Shown: piece by piece, positions 9,377 through 18,223 of the stretch
How the letters are laid out: each line of letters opens with the position of its first letter
Position numbering within the stretch: position 1 is the stretch's first letter
From: DASXMT01 sp963803065
GTDB taxonomy: Bacteria > Actinomycetota > Acidimicrobiia > Acidimicrobiales > RAAP-2
DNA: 64,000 bases
Direction of reading: 5' to 3'
NCBI GenBank assembly: GCA_963803065.1
Contig: CAWDKW010000009.1
Location: 372,001 to 436,000 of the forward strand
Made by a program: the position numbers and the translations under genes
The notes under the pieces: model-generated
Database searches by the model: none
Seen by the model: only the letters and a program-made list of their open reading frames with translations
What the model was told of the DNA's origin: nothing

Positions 9377-9461
9377 CGCACTCCCACTCCTACTCCCACT
9401 CCGACTGGCTCACCCGACGCAGACCGTGGCCTCCGACTGTGCCCCGGAGACGACGAACCGG

Positions 9462-9614
9462 TCATGTGATGGAGCGTGCAGCTTGACCCACGATGTCGGC
9501 GGCGCGCCGCAGTGTCGGGTCGAACTCGACCGGTCCCGACCTGGGCGGCAGCAGGTAACTGGGCACTGGCCCCGAAGCGGCCCGGTGGCGCCATGACATC
9601 AATTTGGTTCGCAT
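9462..9614 (-). CDS. small hypothetical protein, 50 aa
   Basis: This is a possible 50-residue protein beginning MRTKLMSWRHRAA, basic at the N-terminus, with no recognised domain. An AGGAGG sequence lies about 10 bp before the ATG and a good DosR-like box lies 99 bp upstream. It is the first frame after that box and precedes pfkA by 85 bp. It may be a real small gene or the leader of the pfkA-ppsA transcript. Coding status rests on position and ribosome site only. Confidence 0.4.
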   Translation of the reverse strand: MRTKLMSWRHRAASGPVPSYLLPPRSGPVEFDPTLRRAADIVGQAARSIT

Positions 9615-9713
9615 AGTGGCAGACCCTCCTACCTCGTTTGACTCACTCGAAACTCCGGGCTGAACACCCAATGCACCTGGTTCCAGTGTTGTCCGGGCCA
9701 ACCGGGGGCGGCA

Positions 9714-9727
9714 GGGCCGAAGGTCCT
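9714..9727. promoter_or_regulatory. DosR-like box
   Basis: GGGCCGAAGGTCCT matches the two GGNC/GNCC arms and 4-bp centre of the DevR/DosR palindrome. It lies just after the acetyl-CoA hydrolase stop and 99 bp before the 50-residue small gene, so it could drive that gene, pfkA and ppsA. Confidence 0.6.
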
Positions 9728-10983
9728 TATCGGCCAGACCGGACGGTCACCTGAGGACCGAGGCCGAGAGTCTTGGCCGCGTCGGCGAGCTCGTCACGGG
9801 CTCGTGGGTCAGCGACTCGTTCGATGATCAACCGGGCCTGGGCCTGCTCGGACCGACCGAAGATCTCAGCGCAGCCCTGGTCGCTGACGATGGCAGAATG
9901 CTGAAAGGAGGTCACCGGATTGACGAGGACGGGGAGAACCGTCGAAGCGTCGGTCTTCTCGTGCCAGGCGTGCAGCGCGACCACGGCGTGCCCCCCGGGC
10001 GAATGGAGGGCACCAGAGACAAAGTCGGGTTGGCCGCCAAAGCCGGAATGGACGGCGCCATGCACGAAGCTGGCATTGGCCTGGGCGAACAGATCAACCT
10101 GCATGGCCATGTTGATGGAGAGCATGCGCGGGTTGGCGGCGATGCGGGCCGGATCGTTGATGAGCTCGGTCCGGGTCATCTGCAGCCGAGGATTGGCGTC
10201 GGCCCATTGGTAGAGCTCGGGCGAACCGAAGAGGAACGATGTCTTGACCGGACGGTCGGGGTCGAGCGAGCGAGATTGCTCGAGGGCGAGCACACCATTG
10301 CTGATCATCTCCGACCAGACACCAAGATGCCGGAACGAGGTCATGGCCGCGCAGGCCACATCGGGAATCTGCCCGATTCCGAGCTGCAGGGTTGTCCCAT
10401 CGTTGGCGAAACGAGCAATCTGGTGGCCGATGCTCGTCTCCGACTCGCTGCACGGGCGGGTCGCCGGCGACTTCAGGGGCTCGTCGACCTCCACGGCCAG
10501 ATCTATCCAATCGACCGGGAACTCGCCGTCACCGAACGTGTAGGGCATGTTCGGATTGAACTGGGCCACGATCAGGCCGCCCCGGGCGCGGACGCGTTCG
10601 ATGGCGGCTGGCAGGATGTTCACTTCGATACCGAGGGAGACCTTCCCCTCCCGGGGCACGGAGGTGTGGATGAGCACGGCATCGGGGGGCCGCATCGAGT
10701 CGAACAGGCGCGGGACGAGTGACAACCGCATGGGCAGGTAGTCCAATTCCGGTGCGTGGCGCATGCCCGGTCCGACAAAGGGCGTCTCGTTGATGAAACC
10801 GGGATGCTGGGGCCAATCGGGCTGGGCGTTGAGGGCGAACACGCGACAGGTCTCGAGGGCGGTCGCAAGGGTCCGTACGAGCACCATCGGGGTGGCAAAG
10901 TTCCCTGACACCACGATCCGGGGCTCGGGACCCCGGAGGCTCCCGAGCCGTGCTGCGAGCTGTTCGACGGAGACGATTCTCAT
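9727..10983 (-). CDS. acetyl-CoA hydrolase/transferase family protein
   Basis: The 418-residue protein belongs to the class I CoA-transferase family of acetyl-CoA hydrolases and 4-hydroxybutyrate or succinyl-CoA:acetate CoA-transferases. Recognisable segments are VLIHTSVPREG, FNPNMPYTFGD, LQLGIGQIPD, the WSEMISNGV stretch that holds the presumed catalytic glutamate, and a glycine-rich C-terminal SGFGGQPDF/SPGGHAVVAL region. It would form or consume acetate or another short acid while conserving the CoA bond. Its ATG is directly visible at 10983 on the minus strand. The substrate cannot be assigned; a role in fermentative acid excretion under hypoxia is inference from the neighbourhood. Confidence 0.85.
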   Translation of the reverse strand: MRIVSVEQLAARLGSLRGPEPRIVVSGNFATPMVLVRTLATALETCRVFALNAQPDWPQHPGFINETPFVGPGMRHAPELDYLPMRLSLVPRLFDSMRPPDAVLIHTSVPREGKVSLGIEVNILPAAIERVRARGGLIVAQFNPNMPYTFGDGEFPVDWIDLAVEVDEPLKSPATRPCSESETSIGHQIARFANDGTTLQLGIGQIPDVACAAMTSFRHLGVWSEMISNGVLALEQSRSLDPDRPVKTSFLFGSPELYQWADANPRLQMTRTELINDPARIAANPRMLSINMAMQVDLFAQANASFVHGAVHSGFGGQPDFVSGALHSPGGHAVVALHAWHEKTDASTVLPVLVNPVTSFQHSAIVSDQGCAEIFGRSEQAQARLIIERVADPRARDELADAAKTLGLGPQVTVRSGR

Positions 10984-11200
10984 GGGCTGAGCCCAGGACG
11001 GTGCTCGACCGGGCCCGCCCCTGCGGACGAGGAGCCTGCGGTGACCGGTTCCGAATTGGATCCGGGGCTTGGCTCATGGCGGGCAACAGAACGGTCAGGC
11101 GCCGGCAAGACGCTCTCGCTGCCTGTGGGCCCAGTCCGGCCCGCGAGGGCATAGACCTCGGTGCCGTCCACCGTCTCGTTGGCGACGAGCAGCTTCACCA
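10980..11200 (-). pseudogene. possible FtsH C-terminal remnant
   Basis: A minus-strand frame just before the acetyl-CoA hydrolase encodes LVKLLVANETVDGTEVYALAG, which resembles the C-terminal tail of FtsH zinc proteases. The rest of the protein is absent and the frame continues into low-complexity sequence. It overlaps the start of the next gene. A decayed fragment is the simplest reading; a small unrelated gene is possible. Confidence 0.3.
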
Positions 11201-11205
11201 GCGTG

Positions 11206-11532
11206 TCAACGTCTCTCGAACGCCTCGCGGGCGCCCCGGAATGCTCGCTGAAGGTCGTGCAGCACTGCCGTGACAGCGTCACGCTGAGCCGGCACTGCTG
11301 ATGCGAGGTCATGACCGGCGTAGACGAGGCCAGCTCGAGCAGCGAGACCGGCGTTCTCGGCCGCGTTCAGCTGCTTGGATAGCTCGTCCCGAAGCTCCAT
11401 GTTGGCCAGGTCGATCTGAACGATCAACTCGTCGATTCGAGCGCGCCATTCGGTCAGGGCTCCCTGGAGGGCCTCGGCCAAATCTTGGGGACCCTCTGGG
11501 GTGACATCGGACTCATTGCTCGCATTGCTCAT
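11206..11532 (-). CDS. hypothetical protein, 108 aa
   Basis: This 108-residue protein has an acidic N-terminus, then a helical region with regularly spaced hydrophobic residues (LQGALTEWRARIDELIVQI; LRDELSKQLNAAEN) that suggests a helical bundle or coiled coil. No family is recognised and there is no signal peptide or membrane segment. It begins at an ATG 105 bp from a DosR-like box and is divergent from mgtA. The acetyl-CoA hydrolase follows on the same strand, so they may share a transcript. Confidence 0.6.
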   Translation of the reverse strand: MSNASNESDVTPEGPQDLAEALQGALTEWRARIDELIVQIDLANMELRDELSKQLNAAENAGLAARAGLVYAGHDLASAVPAQRDAVTAVLHDLQRAFRGAREAFERR

Positions 11533-11637
11533 TCGAACGCTTCTCCTCTCGTTCCACTGGGGATGGACACCGGGGGCCTATCGCCGGTGTCCGTGGTCCG
11601 CACTCATGACGATGAACCAACCGGCTTCTCGTTGACA

Positions 11638-11651
11638 GGGCCATTGGTCCT
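11638..11651. promoter_or_regulatory. DosR-like box (divergent promoter)
   Basis: GGGCCATTGGTCCT lies between the divergent 108-residue gene (105 bp away) and mgtA (192 bp away). It fits the 5-4-5 layout of the DosR palindrome. With the second box at 11789 it forms a two-site arrangement. Confidence 0.6.
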
Positions 11652-11788
11652 AAAAACGCCGGCCGGACAACTGCATCTCGACCAACATCGAGATTCTGGA
11701 CTTCGTGACGTGCCACGCACGGCAGTCACCGACGTAGACCAACGGGCGATGATCTCCGACCCGCCCCTGGCGGCCGAGGGTCACAGAT

Positions 11789-11802
11789 CGGACCAAAGAC
11801 CC
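11789..11802. promoter_or_regulatory. DosR-like box upstream of mgtA
   Basis: CGGACCAAAGACCC matches the DosR core closely and is placed 41 bp before the mgtA start. It is the promoter-proximal member of a pair with 11638. Confidence 0.6.
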
Positions 11803-11843
11803 TATTCGTGGAGCCTCCGAGTGGGAATGCTGAGGTGGTGTCG

Positions 11844-14486
11844 ATGGCCGCCCGAGCAACTGCTGTGGACCCTGACCTCCACCTCGACCTGGTCACCGCC
11901 GCCGGCCTCTCCCCTGACGATGTCCTTGCCCGTCTCGGCAGCCGTCCGGAGGGCCTTTCGACGGCCGAGGCGGCGGACCGGCTCTGTCGGGTCGGCCCCA
12001 ACGTGCTCGGCGTCCACAGGGTGCGAGCCACTGCAGTCTTGTTCCGACAGGTCCGTAATCCGATCCTGCTGCTCCTGCTCGGTGCGGCCTTGGTGTCGGG
12101 GCTCACCGGTGGTGGCACCAATGCCGCCATCATCGCCGTCATCGTCGCACTGAGTGTCGGCCTGGGTTTCTTCAACGAATATCGGGCACAGGTGGCCATG
12201 GCGGCTCTGCGGGCCAAGATCCATCAGGAGGCAGAGGTACGCAGGGACGGACTGACACGCCGGGTTCCGGTGGCGGACCTCGTGCCCGGTGATGTGGTCA
12301 CGGTGCGCATGGGCGCCCTGGTGCCGGCCGATCTCCGTCTGCTCGAGGTCGACGAGCTCGAGTGCGACGAGGGAGTGCTCACTGGTGAGTCGATGCCGGT
12401 TGTGAAGTCGACCGAGTGCGCGACCGGCAAGGTGCCACTGGAGCAGCCCGGTAGTGCTTTCCTCGGAACGATCGTTCACCAAGGGTCTGGCCTCGGCGTC
12501 GTCGTCCAGACCGGAGGGCGCACGGCCTTTGGTGAGATCGCCGCCGGCCTGGCCGAGCGACCGACCCAGACCGCCTTCGAGATGGGCCTTTCTCGGTTCT
12601 CGCGATTCCTATTTGGAGTCGCGGCCGTCTTGACCGCGTTCATCTTCATCGTCAATGTGGCACTCTCTCGACCGCTGATTGAGGCGCTGCTGTTCTCCCT
12701 GGCCATCGCCGTTGGCATCGCCCCCGAGATGATGCCGGCCATCGTGACCGTCAGCCTCTCGGCCGGGTCGCGGGCGCTGGCCGCGAAGAAAGTCCTGGTC
12801 AAGCGGCTCGTCGCCATCGAGGACCTCGGCAACATCGAGGTCCTTTTCACGGACAAGACTGGCACGCTGACCGAAGGGGCGATCACCTTCGAACGGGCGC
12901 TCGACCCCGCTGGGGTGGAGAGCCGAAACCCACTGCTCTTCGGGCTGGTGTGCAACGAAGCAGCGCTGTCAGGTGGAGTACCGGTCGGGGGGAATGCGCT
13001 GGACCAGGCCTTGTGGTCAGCCCCCGGGGCCGTCACGGGAGGGGACCTCGCGACCGAGGCGAAGACGTTCGGGCGCCGGAGCATCTTGCCGTTCGACCAC
13101 GAGCGCCAGATGTCCTCGGTGAGCGTCACCGACCACACCGGGGGGACGCTCATGATCACGAAGGGCGCACCCGAAGCCGTCCTGGACCGGTGCGTCGACG
13201 TCCCTGACAGTGCCCGAGTGGTGCTGGACCACCTCTTCTCCGAGGGTGCCCGGGTGGTAGCCGTCGCTGTCCGCTCGCTCGACGACGCGACCGCGCTCAA
13301 TGGGCATGACGAGTGCGGGATGACGTTGGTGGGCTACCTGACCTTCGCCGACCGCCCGAAGTCCGATGCCGGCGCGGCCATTGCGGAGCTGGAGCGGCTG
13401 GGAATCGAGGTGAAGGTCATCACCGGTGACAACGGCATGGTGGCGGCGAAAGTGTGCGCCGACATCGGACTTGCCAGCAAAGGAGTGCTGTCGGGCACCG
13501 ATATGGAGTCTCTGGACGATGATCAGCTCGCCGCCGTCATCGTGACCACCACCGTGTTCGCCCGGATCGGTCCCGACCAGAAGTCACGCATCATCAAGGT
13601 TGCCCGGCACACCGGGAAGGACGTGGCCTACCTCGGCGATGGGGTCAATGACGCGGTGGCGTTGCACCACGCCGACGTCGGGATCTCGGTCGACTCGGGC
13701 ACCGACGTGGCCAAGGACGCCGCCGACGTCGTCCTTCTCGACAAGGACCTTGGTGTGGTGGCGGAAGGAGTCATGGAGGGACGCCGCATCTTTGCCAACA
13801 CCATGAAGTACGTCTTGATGGCGACGTCGTCGAACTTCGGCAACATGTTCAGTGCCGCCGGTGCCTCGGTGTTCCTGTCTTTCCTGCCGATGCTGCCGAC
13901 GCAGATCCTCCTCAACAATCTGCTCTACAACACGGGGCAATTGGTGATCCCGACCGACCGCGTCGACCCCGAGGCACTGGCTCGGCCTGCGGCCTGGGAT
14001 ATGAAGTTCATTCGGCACTTCATGTCCGTGTTCGGCCCGGTGAGCTCGATCTTCGACTTTCTCACCTTCTGGGTGATGCTGTCCGTGCTCCACGCTGGAC
14101 ATATGGAGTTCAGGACAGGTTGGTTTGTCGAGTCGATCGCCACCCAGACACTGGTGGTCTACGTCATCCGGACCCGGCGCGTGCCGTTCTTCCGGAGCCG
14201 GCCCAGCCTGCCGATGCTGCTCGTCCCGACTGGGGCTGCACTGGTCGGTGCCGTCCTGCCGTATACGGGGTTAGCGAGCCTGTTGGGCTTCACGCCGTTG
14301 CCGACGACCTTCTTCCTGTTGCTGTTCGGGATGGTTGTCGCCTACCTCGTACTCGTCGAACTGGCCAAGACCCGTTTCTACCGGGCCCCCCACGCCCGGA
14401 CGCCTCAACCGCCCGCCACCCGCCACGAACGGCTCGAACGGCGCATCCAGCGCCGTGCAGCCCGCTTCGTGCATCACGTCGCATGA
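11844..14486 (+). CDS. mgtA: MgtA-like magnesium-importing P-type ATPase
   Basis: This 880-residue membrane pump looks like the P3B Mg2+ importer class. The actuator motif LTGESMP is near residue 180, the phosphorylated aspartate lies in DKTGTLT near 337, the hinge is GDGVNDAVAL, and the TM4 segment VGIAPEMMPAIV plus the SSNFGNMFS and LPMLPTQILLNNLLYN segments are typical of MgtA/MgtB. The ATG at 11844 is chosen because GAGGTGG lies 7 bp upstream and the next in-frame start has no ribosome site. Two DosR-like boxes precede it; M. tuberculosis has a DosR-controlled P-type ATPase (ctpF) of a different subclass. The transported ion is inferred from family motifs only. Confidence 0.9.
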   Translation: MAARATAVDPDLHLDLVTAAGLSPDDVLARLGSRPEGLSTAEAADRLCRVGPNVLGVHRVRATAVLFRQVRNPILLLLLGAALVSGLTGGGTNAAIIAVIVALSVGLGFFNEYRAQVAMAALRAKIHQEAEVRRDGLTRRVPVADLVPGDVVTVRMGALVPADLRLLEVDELECDEGVLTGESMPVVKSTECATGKVPLEQPGSAFLGTIVHQGSGLGVVVQTGGRTAFGEIAAGLAERPTQTAFEMGLSRFSRFLFGVAAVLTAFIFIVNVALSRPLIEALLFSLAIAVGIAPEMMPAIVTVSLSAGSRALAAKKVLVKRLVAIEDLGNIEVLFTDKTGTLTEGAITFERALDPAGVESRNPLLFGLVCNEAALSGGVPVGGNALDQALWSAPGAVTGGDLATEAKTFGRRSILPFDHERQMSSVSVTDHTGGTLMITKGAPEAVLDRCVDVPDSARVVLDHLFSEGARVVAVAVRSLDDATALNGHDECGMTLVGYLTFADRPKSDAGAAIAELERLGIEVKVITGDNGMVAAKVCADIGLASKGVLSGTDMESLDDDQLAAVIVTTTVFARIGPDQKSRIIKVARHTGKDVAYLGDGVNDAVALHHADVGISVDSGTDVAKDAADVVLLDKDLGVVAEGVMEGRRIFANTMKYVLMATSSNFGNMFSAAGASVFLSFLPMLPTQILLNNLLYNTGQLVIPTDRVDPEALARPAAWDMKFIRHFMSVFGPVSSIFDFLTFWVMLSVLHAGHMEFRTGWFVESIATQTLVVYVIRTRRVPFFRSRPSLPMLLVPTGAALVGAVLPYTGLASLLGFTPLPTTFFLLLFGMVVAYLVLVELAKTRFYRAPHARTPQPPATRHERLERRIQRRAARFVHHVA

Positions 14487-14509
14487 GTAGCCCAGGGACG
14501 GGCCGGCTT

Positions 14510-14523
14510 GGGACCTTCGACCC
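14510..14523. promoter_or_regulatory. DosR-like box upstream of aldehyde dehydrogenase
   Basis: GGGACCTTCGACCC is among the best matches to the DosR core in the window. It lies 24 bp after the mgtA stop and 120 bp before the aldehyde dehydrogenase ATG, and may drive the aldehyde dehydrogenase-pgk-flavoprotein run. Confidence 0.65.
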
Positions 14524-14643
14524 TGTTTCTGCCACCGCTGTGTTCGTAGCGTGGTAGCGGGTCGACGAGTTGGTTGGTCGTTCCGATCGGCACCGCGGGT
14601 TCAAGGTGAGCCCGACGTGGACCAAACAGTCGTGGAGGAACTC

Positions 14644-16215
14644 ATGACACTAACCGAAGAAGAAATGGTTGCAACCGAGATCATGCCAGCGAGCAACACA
14701 TTTGTTGCACCAGGTCGTCCCGGCAGCGTGGTCGAGGTAAAGCCCCGCTACGACAACTTCATCGGAGGAACCTGGATTGCTCCGGTTGGGGGGCAGTACA
14801 TGGTCAACGTCAGCCCAGTCGACGGCAAGCCCTTCTGTGAGGTGGCGAAGTCCACACCCGATGACGTAGAGCTGGCCCTCGATGCCGCCCACCAGGCCAA
14901 GGATGCCTGGGCCGAGACCTCGCTCGCCGAACGGTCCGCCGTTCTCAATCGGATTGCCGACGCCATCGAGGCCAACCTCGAGATGCTGGCAGTGGCCGAG
15001 TCGTGGGAGAACGGCAAACCGGTGCGTGAGACGCTGGCCGCGGACATCCCGCTCGCTGCTGACCACTTCCGCTACTTTGCCGGCGCGACCCGGTCACTCG
15101 AGGGGCGTTCCACCGAGATCGACAAAGATACCGTTGCCTACCACTTCCATGAGCCGCTCGGGGTTGTGGGTCAGATCATCCCGTTCAACTTCCCTCTGCT
15201 CATGGCCGCGTGGAAGATCGCTCCGGCCCTGGCCGCCGGCAACTGCACTGTGGTCAAGCCGGCATCTCCAACTCCCTGGTCGATCCTGAAGTTGGCCGAG
15301 GTGATCGCCGACGTCGTGCCTCCGGGAGTGATCAACATCGTGACCGGTCCAGGGGCAGAGATAGGCAAAGCGCTGGCATCGAGCCCGCGGATCGCCAAGA
15401 TCGCCTTTACCGGCGAGACGACCACTGGGCGGCTGATCATGCAGTATGCGGCCGAGAACCTCATCCCCTCGACGGTGGAGCTCGGTGGTAAGTCGCCGAA
15501 CATCTTCTTCGCCGACGTGATGGACGAGGACGACGAGTTCCTGGACAAGGCCATCGAGGGTCTGGTCCTCTATGCCTTCAACAAGGGCGAGGTGTGCACC
15601 TGCCCCTCCCGGGCCCTGATCCACGAGTCGATCTACGACCGCTTTCTCGAGCGGGCACTCGATCGGATCCAAAAGATCGCCCAAGGCAACCCGCTCGACC
15701 CGGCCACCATGCTCGGCCCTCAAGTTTCGGCCCAGCAGATCGAGAAGATCGAGTCCTACGTGAAGATCGGGCTCGACGAGGGTGCCGGGTGCTTGATCGG
15801 TGGGCAGCGGGCCCACGTTGGTGAAGGGCTGGAGGGCGGCTATTACTTCGAGCCTACGGTGCTGGAGGGTCGCAACGAGATGCGGGTGTTCCAAGAGGAG
15901 ATCTTCGGACCGGTCCTTGCCGTGACGAGGTTCAAGGATGAAGCGGACGCAGTGGCGATTGCCAACGACACGCTCTACGGCCTCGGTGCCGGAGTGTGGA
16001 CCCGGAATGGCAATCTCGCCTACCGGATGGGCCGGGCCATCAAGGCAGGAAGGGTGTGGACCAACTGCTACCACCTCTACCCCGCCGGTGCCGCCTTCGG
16101 TGGCTACAAGATCTCCGGTGTCGGCCGCGAGAACCACCAGATGATGCTGGAGCATTACTCCCAGACCAAGAACCTGCTGGTGAGCTACAGCACCAAGCCC
16201 CTCGGGTTCTTCTGA
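14644..16215 (+). CDS. NAD-dependent aldehyde dehydrogenase (AldB/ExaC type)
   Basis: The enzyme oxidises an aldehyde, probably acetaldehyde or another short aldehyde, to its acid with NAD. The 523-residue protein has the cofactor site (IIPFNFPLLMAAWKIAPALA), the catalytic glutamate in VELGGKSPN and the catalytic cysteine near residue 318 in KGEVCTCPSR, a variant typical of the ExaC/AldB group. The ATG at 14644 has GGAGG 7 bp upstream; an upstream in-frame start at 14551 lacks one and adds unaligned sequence. A DosR-like box lies 120 bp away. A 32-residue frame and pgk follow directly. Confidence 0.93.
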   Translation: MTLTEEEMVATEIMPASNTFVAPGRPGSVVEVKPRYDNFIGGTWIAPVGGQYMVNVSPVDGKPFCEVAKSTPDDVELALDAAHQAKDAWAETSLAERSAVLNRIADAIEANLEMLAVAESWENGKPVRETLAADIPLAADHFRYFAGATRSLEGRSTEIDKDTVAYHFHEPLGVVGQIIPFNFPLLMAAWKIAPALAAGNCTVVKPASPTPWSILKLAEVIADVVPPGVINIVTGPGAEIGKALASSPRIAKIAFTGETTTGRLIMQYAAENLIPSTVELGGKSPNIFFADVMDEDDEFLDKAIEGLVLYAFNKGEVCTCPSRALIHESIYDRFLERALDRIQKIAQGNPLDPATMLGPQVSAQQIEKIESYVKIGLDEGAGCLIGGQRAHVGEGLEGGYYFEPTVLEGRNEMRVFQEEIFGPVLAVTRFKDEADAVAIANDTLYGLGAGVWTRNGNLAYRMGRAIKAGRVWTNCYHLYPAGAAFGGYKISGVGRENHQMMLEHYSQTKNLLVSYSTKPLGFF

Positions 16216-16216
16216 A

Positions 16217-16233
16217 GCGGGAGGAGCACCCGC
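16217..16233 (+). promoter_or_regulatory. hairpin around a ribosome binding site
   Basis: GCGGG and CCCGC form a 5-bp stem with AGGAGCA as loop, directly against the ATG at 16234. The GGGAGGAG ribosome site lies partly in the stem, so the fold could tune translation of the following small frame. Confidence 0.3.
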
Positions 16234-16332
16234 ATGAGCATCGACGGACCAATCACTGTGCCTCGGGTGGTCGCAACCGCCGGCGGCACTGAGGGGGGCG
16301 ACTCGAGCGGCGGGGCGGTGAGGGTGTCGTGA
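16234..16332 (+). CDS. small ORF coupled to pgk, 32 aa
   Basis: A 32-residue frame begins MSIDGPITVPRVVATAGG and ends GGAVRVS. It has a strong GGGAGGAG ribosome site 7 bp upstream, and its TGA stop overlaps the pgk GTG start in a GTGA junction. This is the usual layout for translational coupling. No family is recognised. It may be a real microprotein or a leader peptide that delivers ribosomes to pgk. Confidence 0.5.
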   Translation: MSIDGPITVPRVVATAGGTEGGDSSGGAVRVS

Positions 16333-17522
16333 CGAACCTCCCTGTTCTCGACGACCTACCCGACCCTCGCGGCGCACACGTGCTTTTGCGGGCCGACCTG
16401 AATGTCCCCCTGCGCACCGGGCGGGCCGGCCGGCCGGAGGTGGCAGACGACTTCCGTATCCGGGCTCTGCTGCCGACGCTCGAGTGGCTCTTGGAGCGGG
16501 ATGCGCAGGTGACGATCTGCAGCCACCTCGGGCGCCCCAGGGGACGAGTGGACCCCGCGCTCTCCATGGCGCCGGTGTGTCAGCGCCTGAAGGAGCTCGT
16601 GCCTGAAGTCCTGGTCTCGGGGGTACGGGTCATGGAGAACCTCCGCTTCGATCCGGGTGAGGAAGCCGATGACCCGGCGTTCGTAGACCAGCTGGTGCGC
16701 GGCCAGGACCTCTACGTCAACGACGCGTTCGGCGCCGTCCACCGAGCCCACGCCTCGGTGGTCGGGCCGCCGGCCCGTCTGCCGAGCGCGGCGGGACGCC
16801 TGCTTGCCCGAGAGGTCGAGGTACTGGAACGGATCAACGAAGACCCGGCCCGGCCGTTCGTCGCCGTGGTGGGCGGGGCCAAGCTCACCGACAAATTGGG
16901 CGTGCTCAACGCGCTCAGCGAGAAGGTCGACACCCTCCTGATCGGAGGCGGGATGTGTTTCACATTCCTGGCGGCGTTGGGCCACGACGTCGGCGCCTCG
17001 CTAGTCGACCATGGGCGAATCGATTCTTGTCGCCAGCTGCTCGAATCGGGTCACCGCATCGTGCTGCCGAGTGACGTCGTCGCCCTGGGGCCGGGAGAGA
17101 CGGGCGACACGGCAGGAGGGCCCGCAGAGGTCCGCCGCTTCGGCCGGGACCTCCCGGTGGGATGGCGGGGGCTCGACGTGGGCCCCGAGACGGTCGCCGG
17201 CTTCGCCGACGAGATCAGCCGGGCCACCACCGTGCTGTGGAACGGCCCCATGGGGGTCTTCGAGGATAAGCGGTTCGGCGCCGGCACCTGGGGTATCGCC
17301 GATGCACTCGCCAACGCCACGGGATTCACGGTGGCGGGCGGCGGCGACACCACAGCCGCTCTCCGGACCCACGGCTTGGCCGATCGGATCGACCACGTGT
17401 CAACTGGCGGGGGCGCCATGCTCGAGCTGATCGAGAAGGGTGACCTCCCCGGACTGGCGGCACTCCGGGCGAGCGGTGGTTCGCGTCCTCTGGGCGAATG
17501 GCGAACCGTAACCAGAAACTGA
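16329..17522 (+). CDS. pgk: phosphoglycerate kinase
   Basis: The enzyme transfers phosphate between 1,3-bisphosphoglycerate and ADP. The 397-residue protein has the N-terminal substrate site (VLLRADLNVPL, SHLGRPRGR, NDAFGAVHRAHAS), the hinge VAVVGGAKLTDKL and the nucleotide-binding end (WNGPMGVFED, GGGDTTAAL, STGGGAMLELI). The GTG start overlaps the small frame before it. It is unusually far from gap, which is at the window start, and sits in the stress island, so it may be a second or a specially regulated copy. Confidence 0.95.
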   Translation: MTNLPVLDDLPDPRGAHVLLRADLNVPLRTGRAGRPEVADDFRIRALLPTLEWLLERDAQVTICSHLGRPRGRVDPALSMAPVCQRLKELVPEVLVSGVRVMENLRFDPGEEADDPAFVDQLVRGQDLYVNDAFGAVHRAHASVVGPPARLPSAAGRLLAREVEVLERINEDPARPFVAVVGGAKLTDKLGVLNALSEKVDTLLIGGGMCFTFLAALGHDVGASLVDHGRIDSCRQLLESGHRIVLPSDVVALGPGETGDTAGGPAEVRRFGRDLPVGWRGLDVGPETVAGFADEISRATTVLWNGPMGVFEDKRFGAGTWGIADALANATGFTVAGGGDTTAALRTHGLADRIDHVSTGGGAMLELIEKGDLPGLAALRASGGSRPLGEWRTVTRN

Positions 17523-17532
17523 GGCGACACCG

Positions 17533-18192
17533 ATGAGCGAAGCAGCTGGACCACATCCAAGTGACCTCGCGAGCCGGATCACCCAACGGTGCGAGGAGCT
17601 CGGTCTCACCCTGGATGCGTTGGCGATCCGGGCCAATATGGACCCTGCCTACCTCGAATACGTTCAGCGGAGCCCGCAAGCCGTGGTCAGCGGCGAGGCG
17701 TTGTTCCAATTGGCAAAGGCGCTCGAGACCACCCCAACTTCTCTCGCCGGGGCCGACGTCGGACGGCCCCCGGGGTACGGACGGGCTGAGCCACACCCGG
17801 TGCTCGTGACGCTGACCCGAGAGCAGTGCGAGAGCTACCTCATGCCCGGGGGCATCGGGCGGGTCGCCTTCGTGGTCGAGCGCGGCCCGATCGCGCTGCC
17901 GGTGAACTTCCGCTTCCATGGCGGCGCCGTCGTGTTCCGGACCGCGTCGACGGCCTCGGTCTCGAGCGCCTTCGGGACGGTGATGGGCTTTGAGGTCGAC
18001 CGCGTCGACGACGCCCTGAGCGAGGGGTGGAGCGTGCTCGTCACCGGGCGGGCCGAGCCCATCGAGGCGGGCGACCGCGCCACGCTCATGCGGCTTGGCA
18101 TTGAGCCGTGGGCGGGCGGTTACCGTGACATCTTCGTGCGCATCGGCATCGATGAGATCACAGGACGCGCCATTCGCCACGGCCGCCGATGA
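17533..18192 (+). CDS. HTH / pyridoxamine 5'-phosphate oxidase-like flavoprotein
   Basis: The 219-residue protein has two parts. Residues about 10-75 resemble an XRE-type helix-turn-helix (ITQRCEELGLTLDALAIRAN...). Residues about 85-210 form an FMN-binding split barrel of the pyridoxamine phosphate oxidase type (GRVAFVVERGPIALPVNFRF; VLVTGRAEPIE). Split-barrel and nitroreductase-like flavoproteins are common in mycobacterial DosR regulons. Function may be redox sensing or FMN/F420-dependent reduction; the substrate is unknown. It begins 10 bp after pgk and is probably co-transcribed with it. Confidence 0.8.
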   Translation: MSEAAGPHPSDLASRITQRCEELGLTLDALAIRANMDPAYLEYVQRSPQAVVSGEALFQLAKALETTPTSLAGADVGRPPGYGRAEPHPVLVTLTREQCESYLMPGGIGRVAFVVERGPIALPVNFRFHGGAVVFRTASTASVSSAFGTVMGFEVDRVDDALSEGWSVLVTGRAEPIEAGDRATLMRLGIEPWAGGYRDIFVRIGIDEITGRAIRHGRR

Positions 18193-18223
18193 TCATCGGA
18201 GCAGCGACCAGGTTCCGAGGCCT

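Noticed and set aside
15094..16377. 427-codon minus-strand frame opposite aldehyde dehydrogenase
   Set aside because: Same reason: antisense to a motif-complete enzyme, no similarity.
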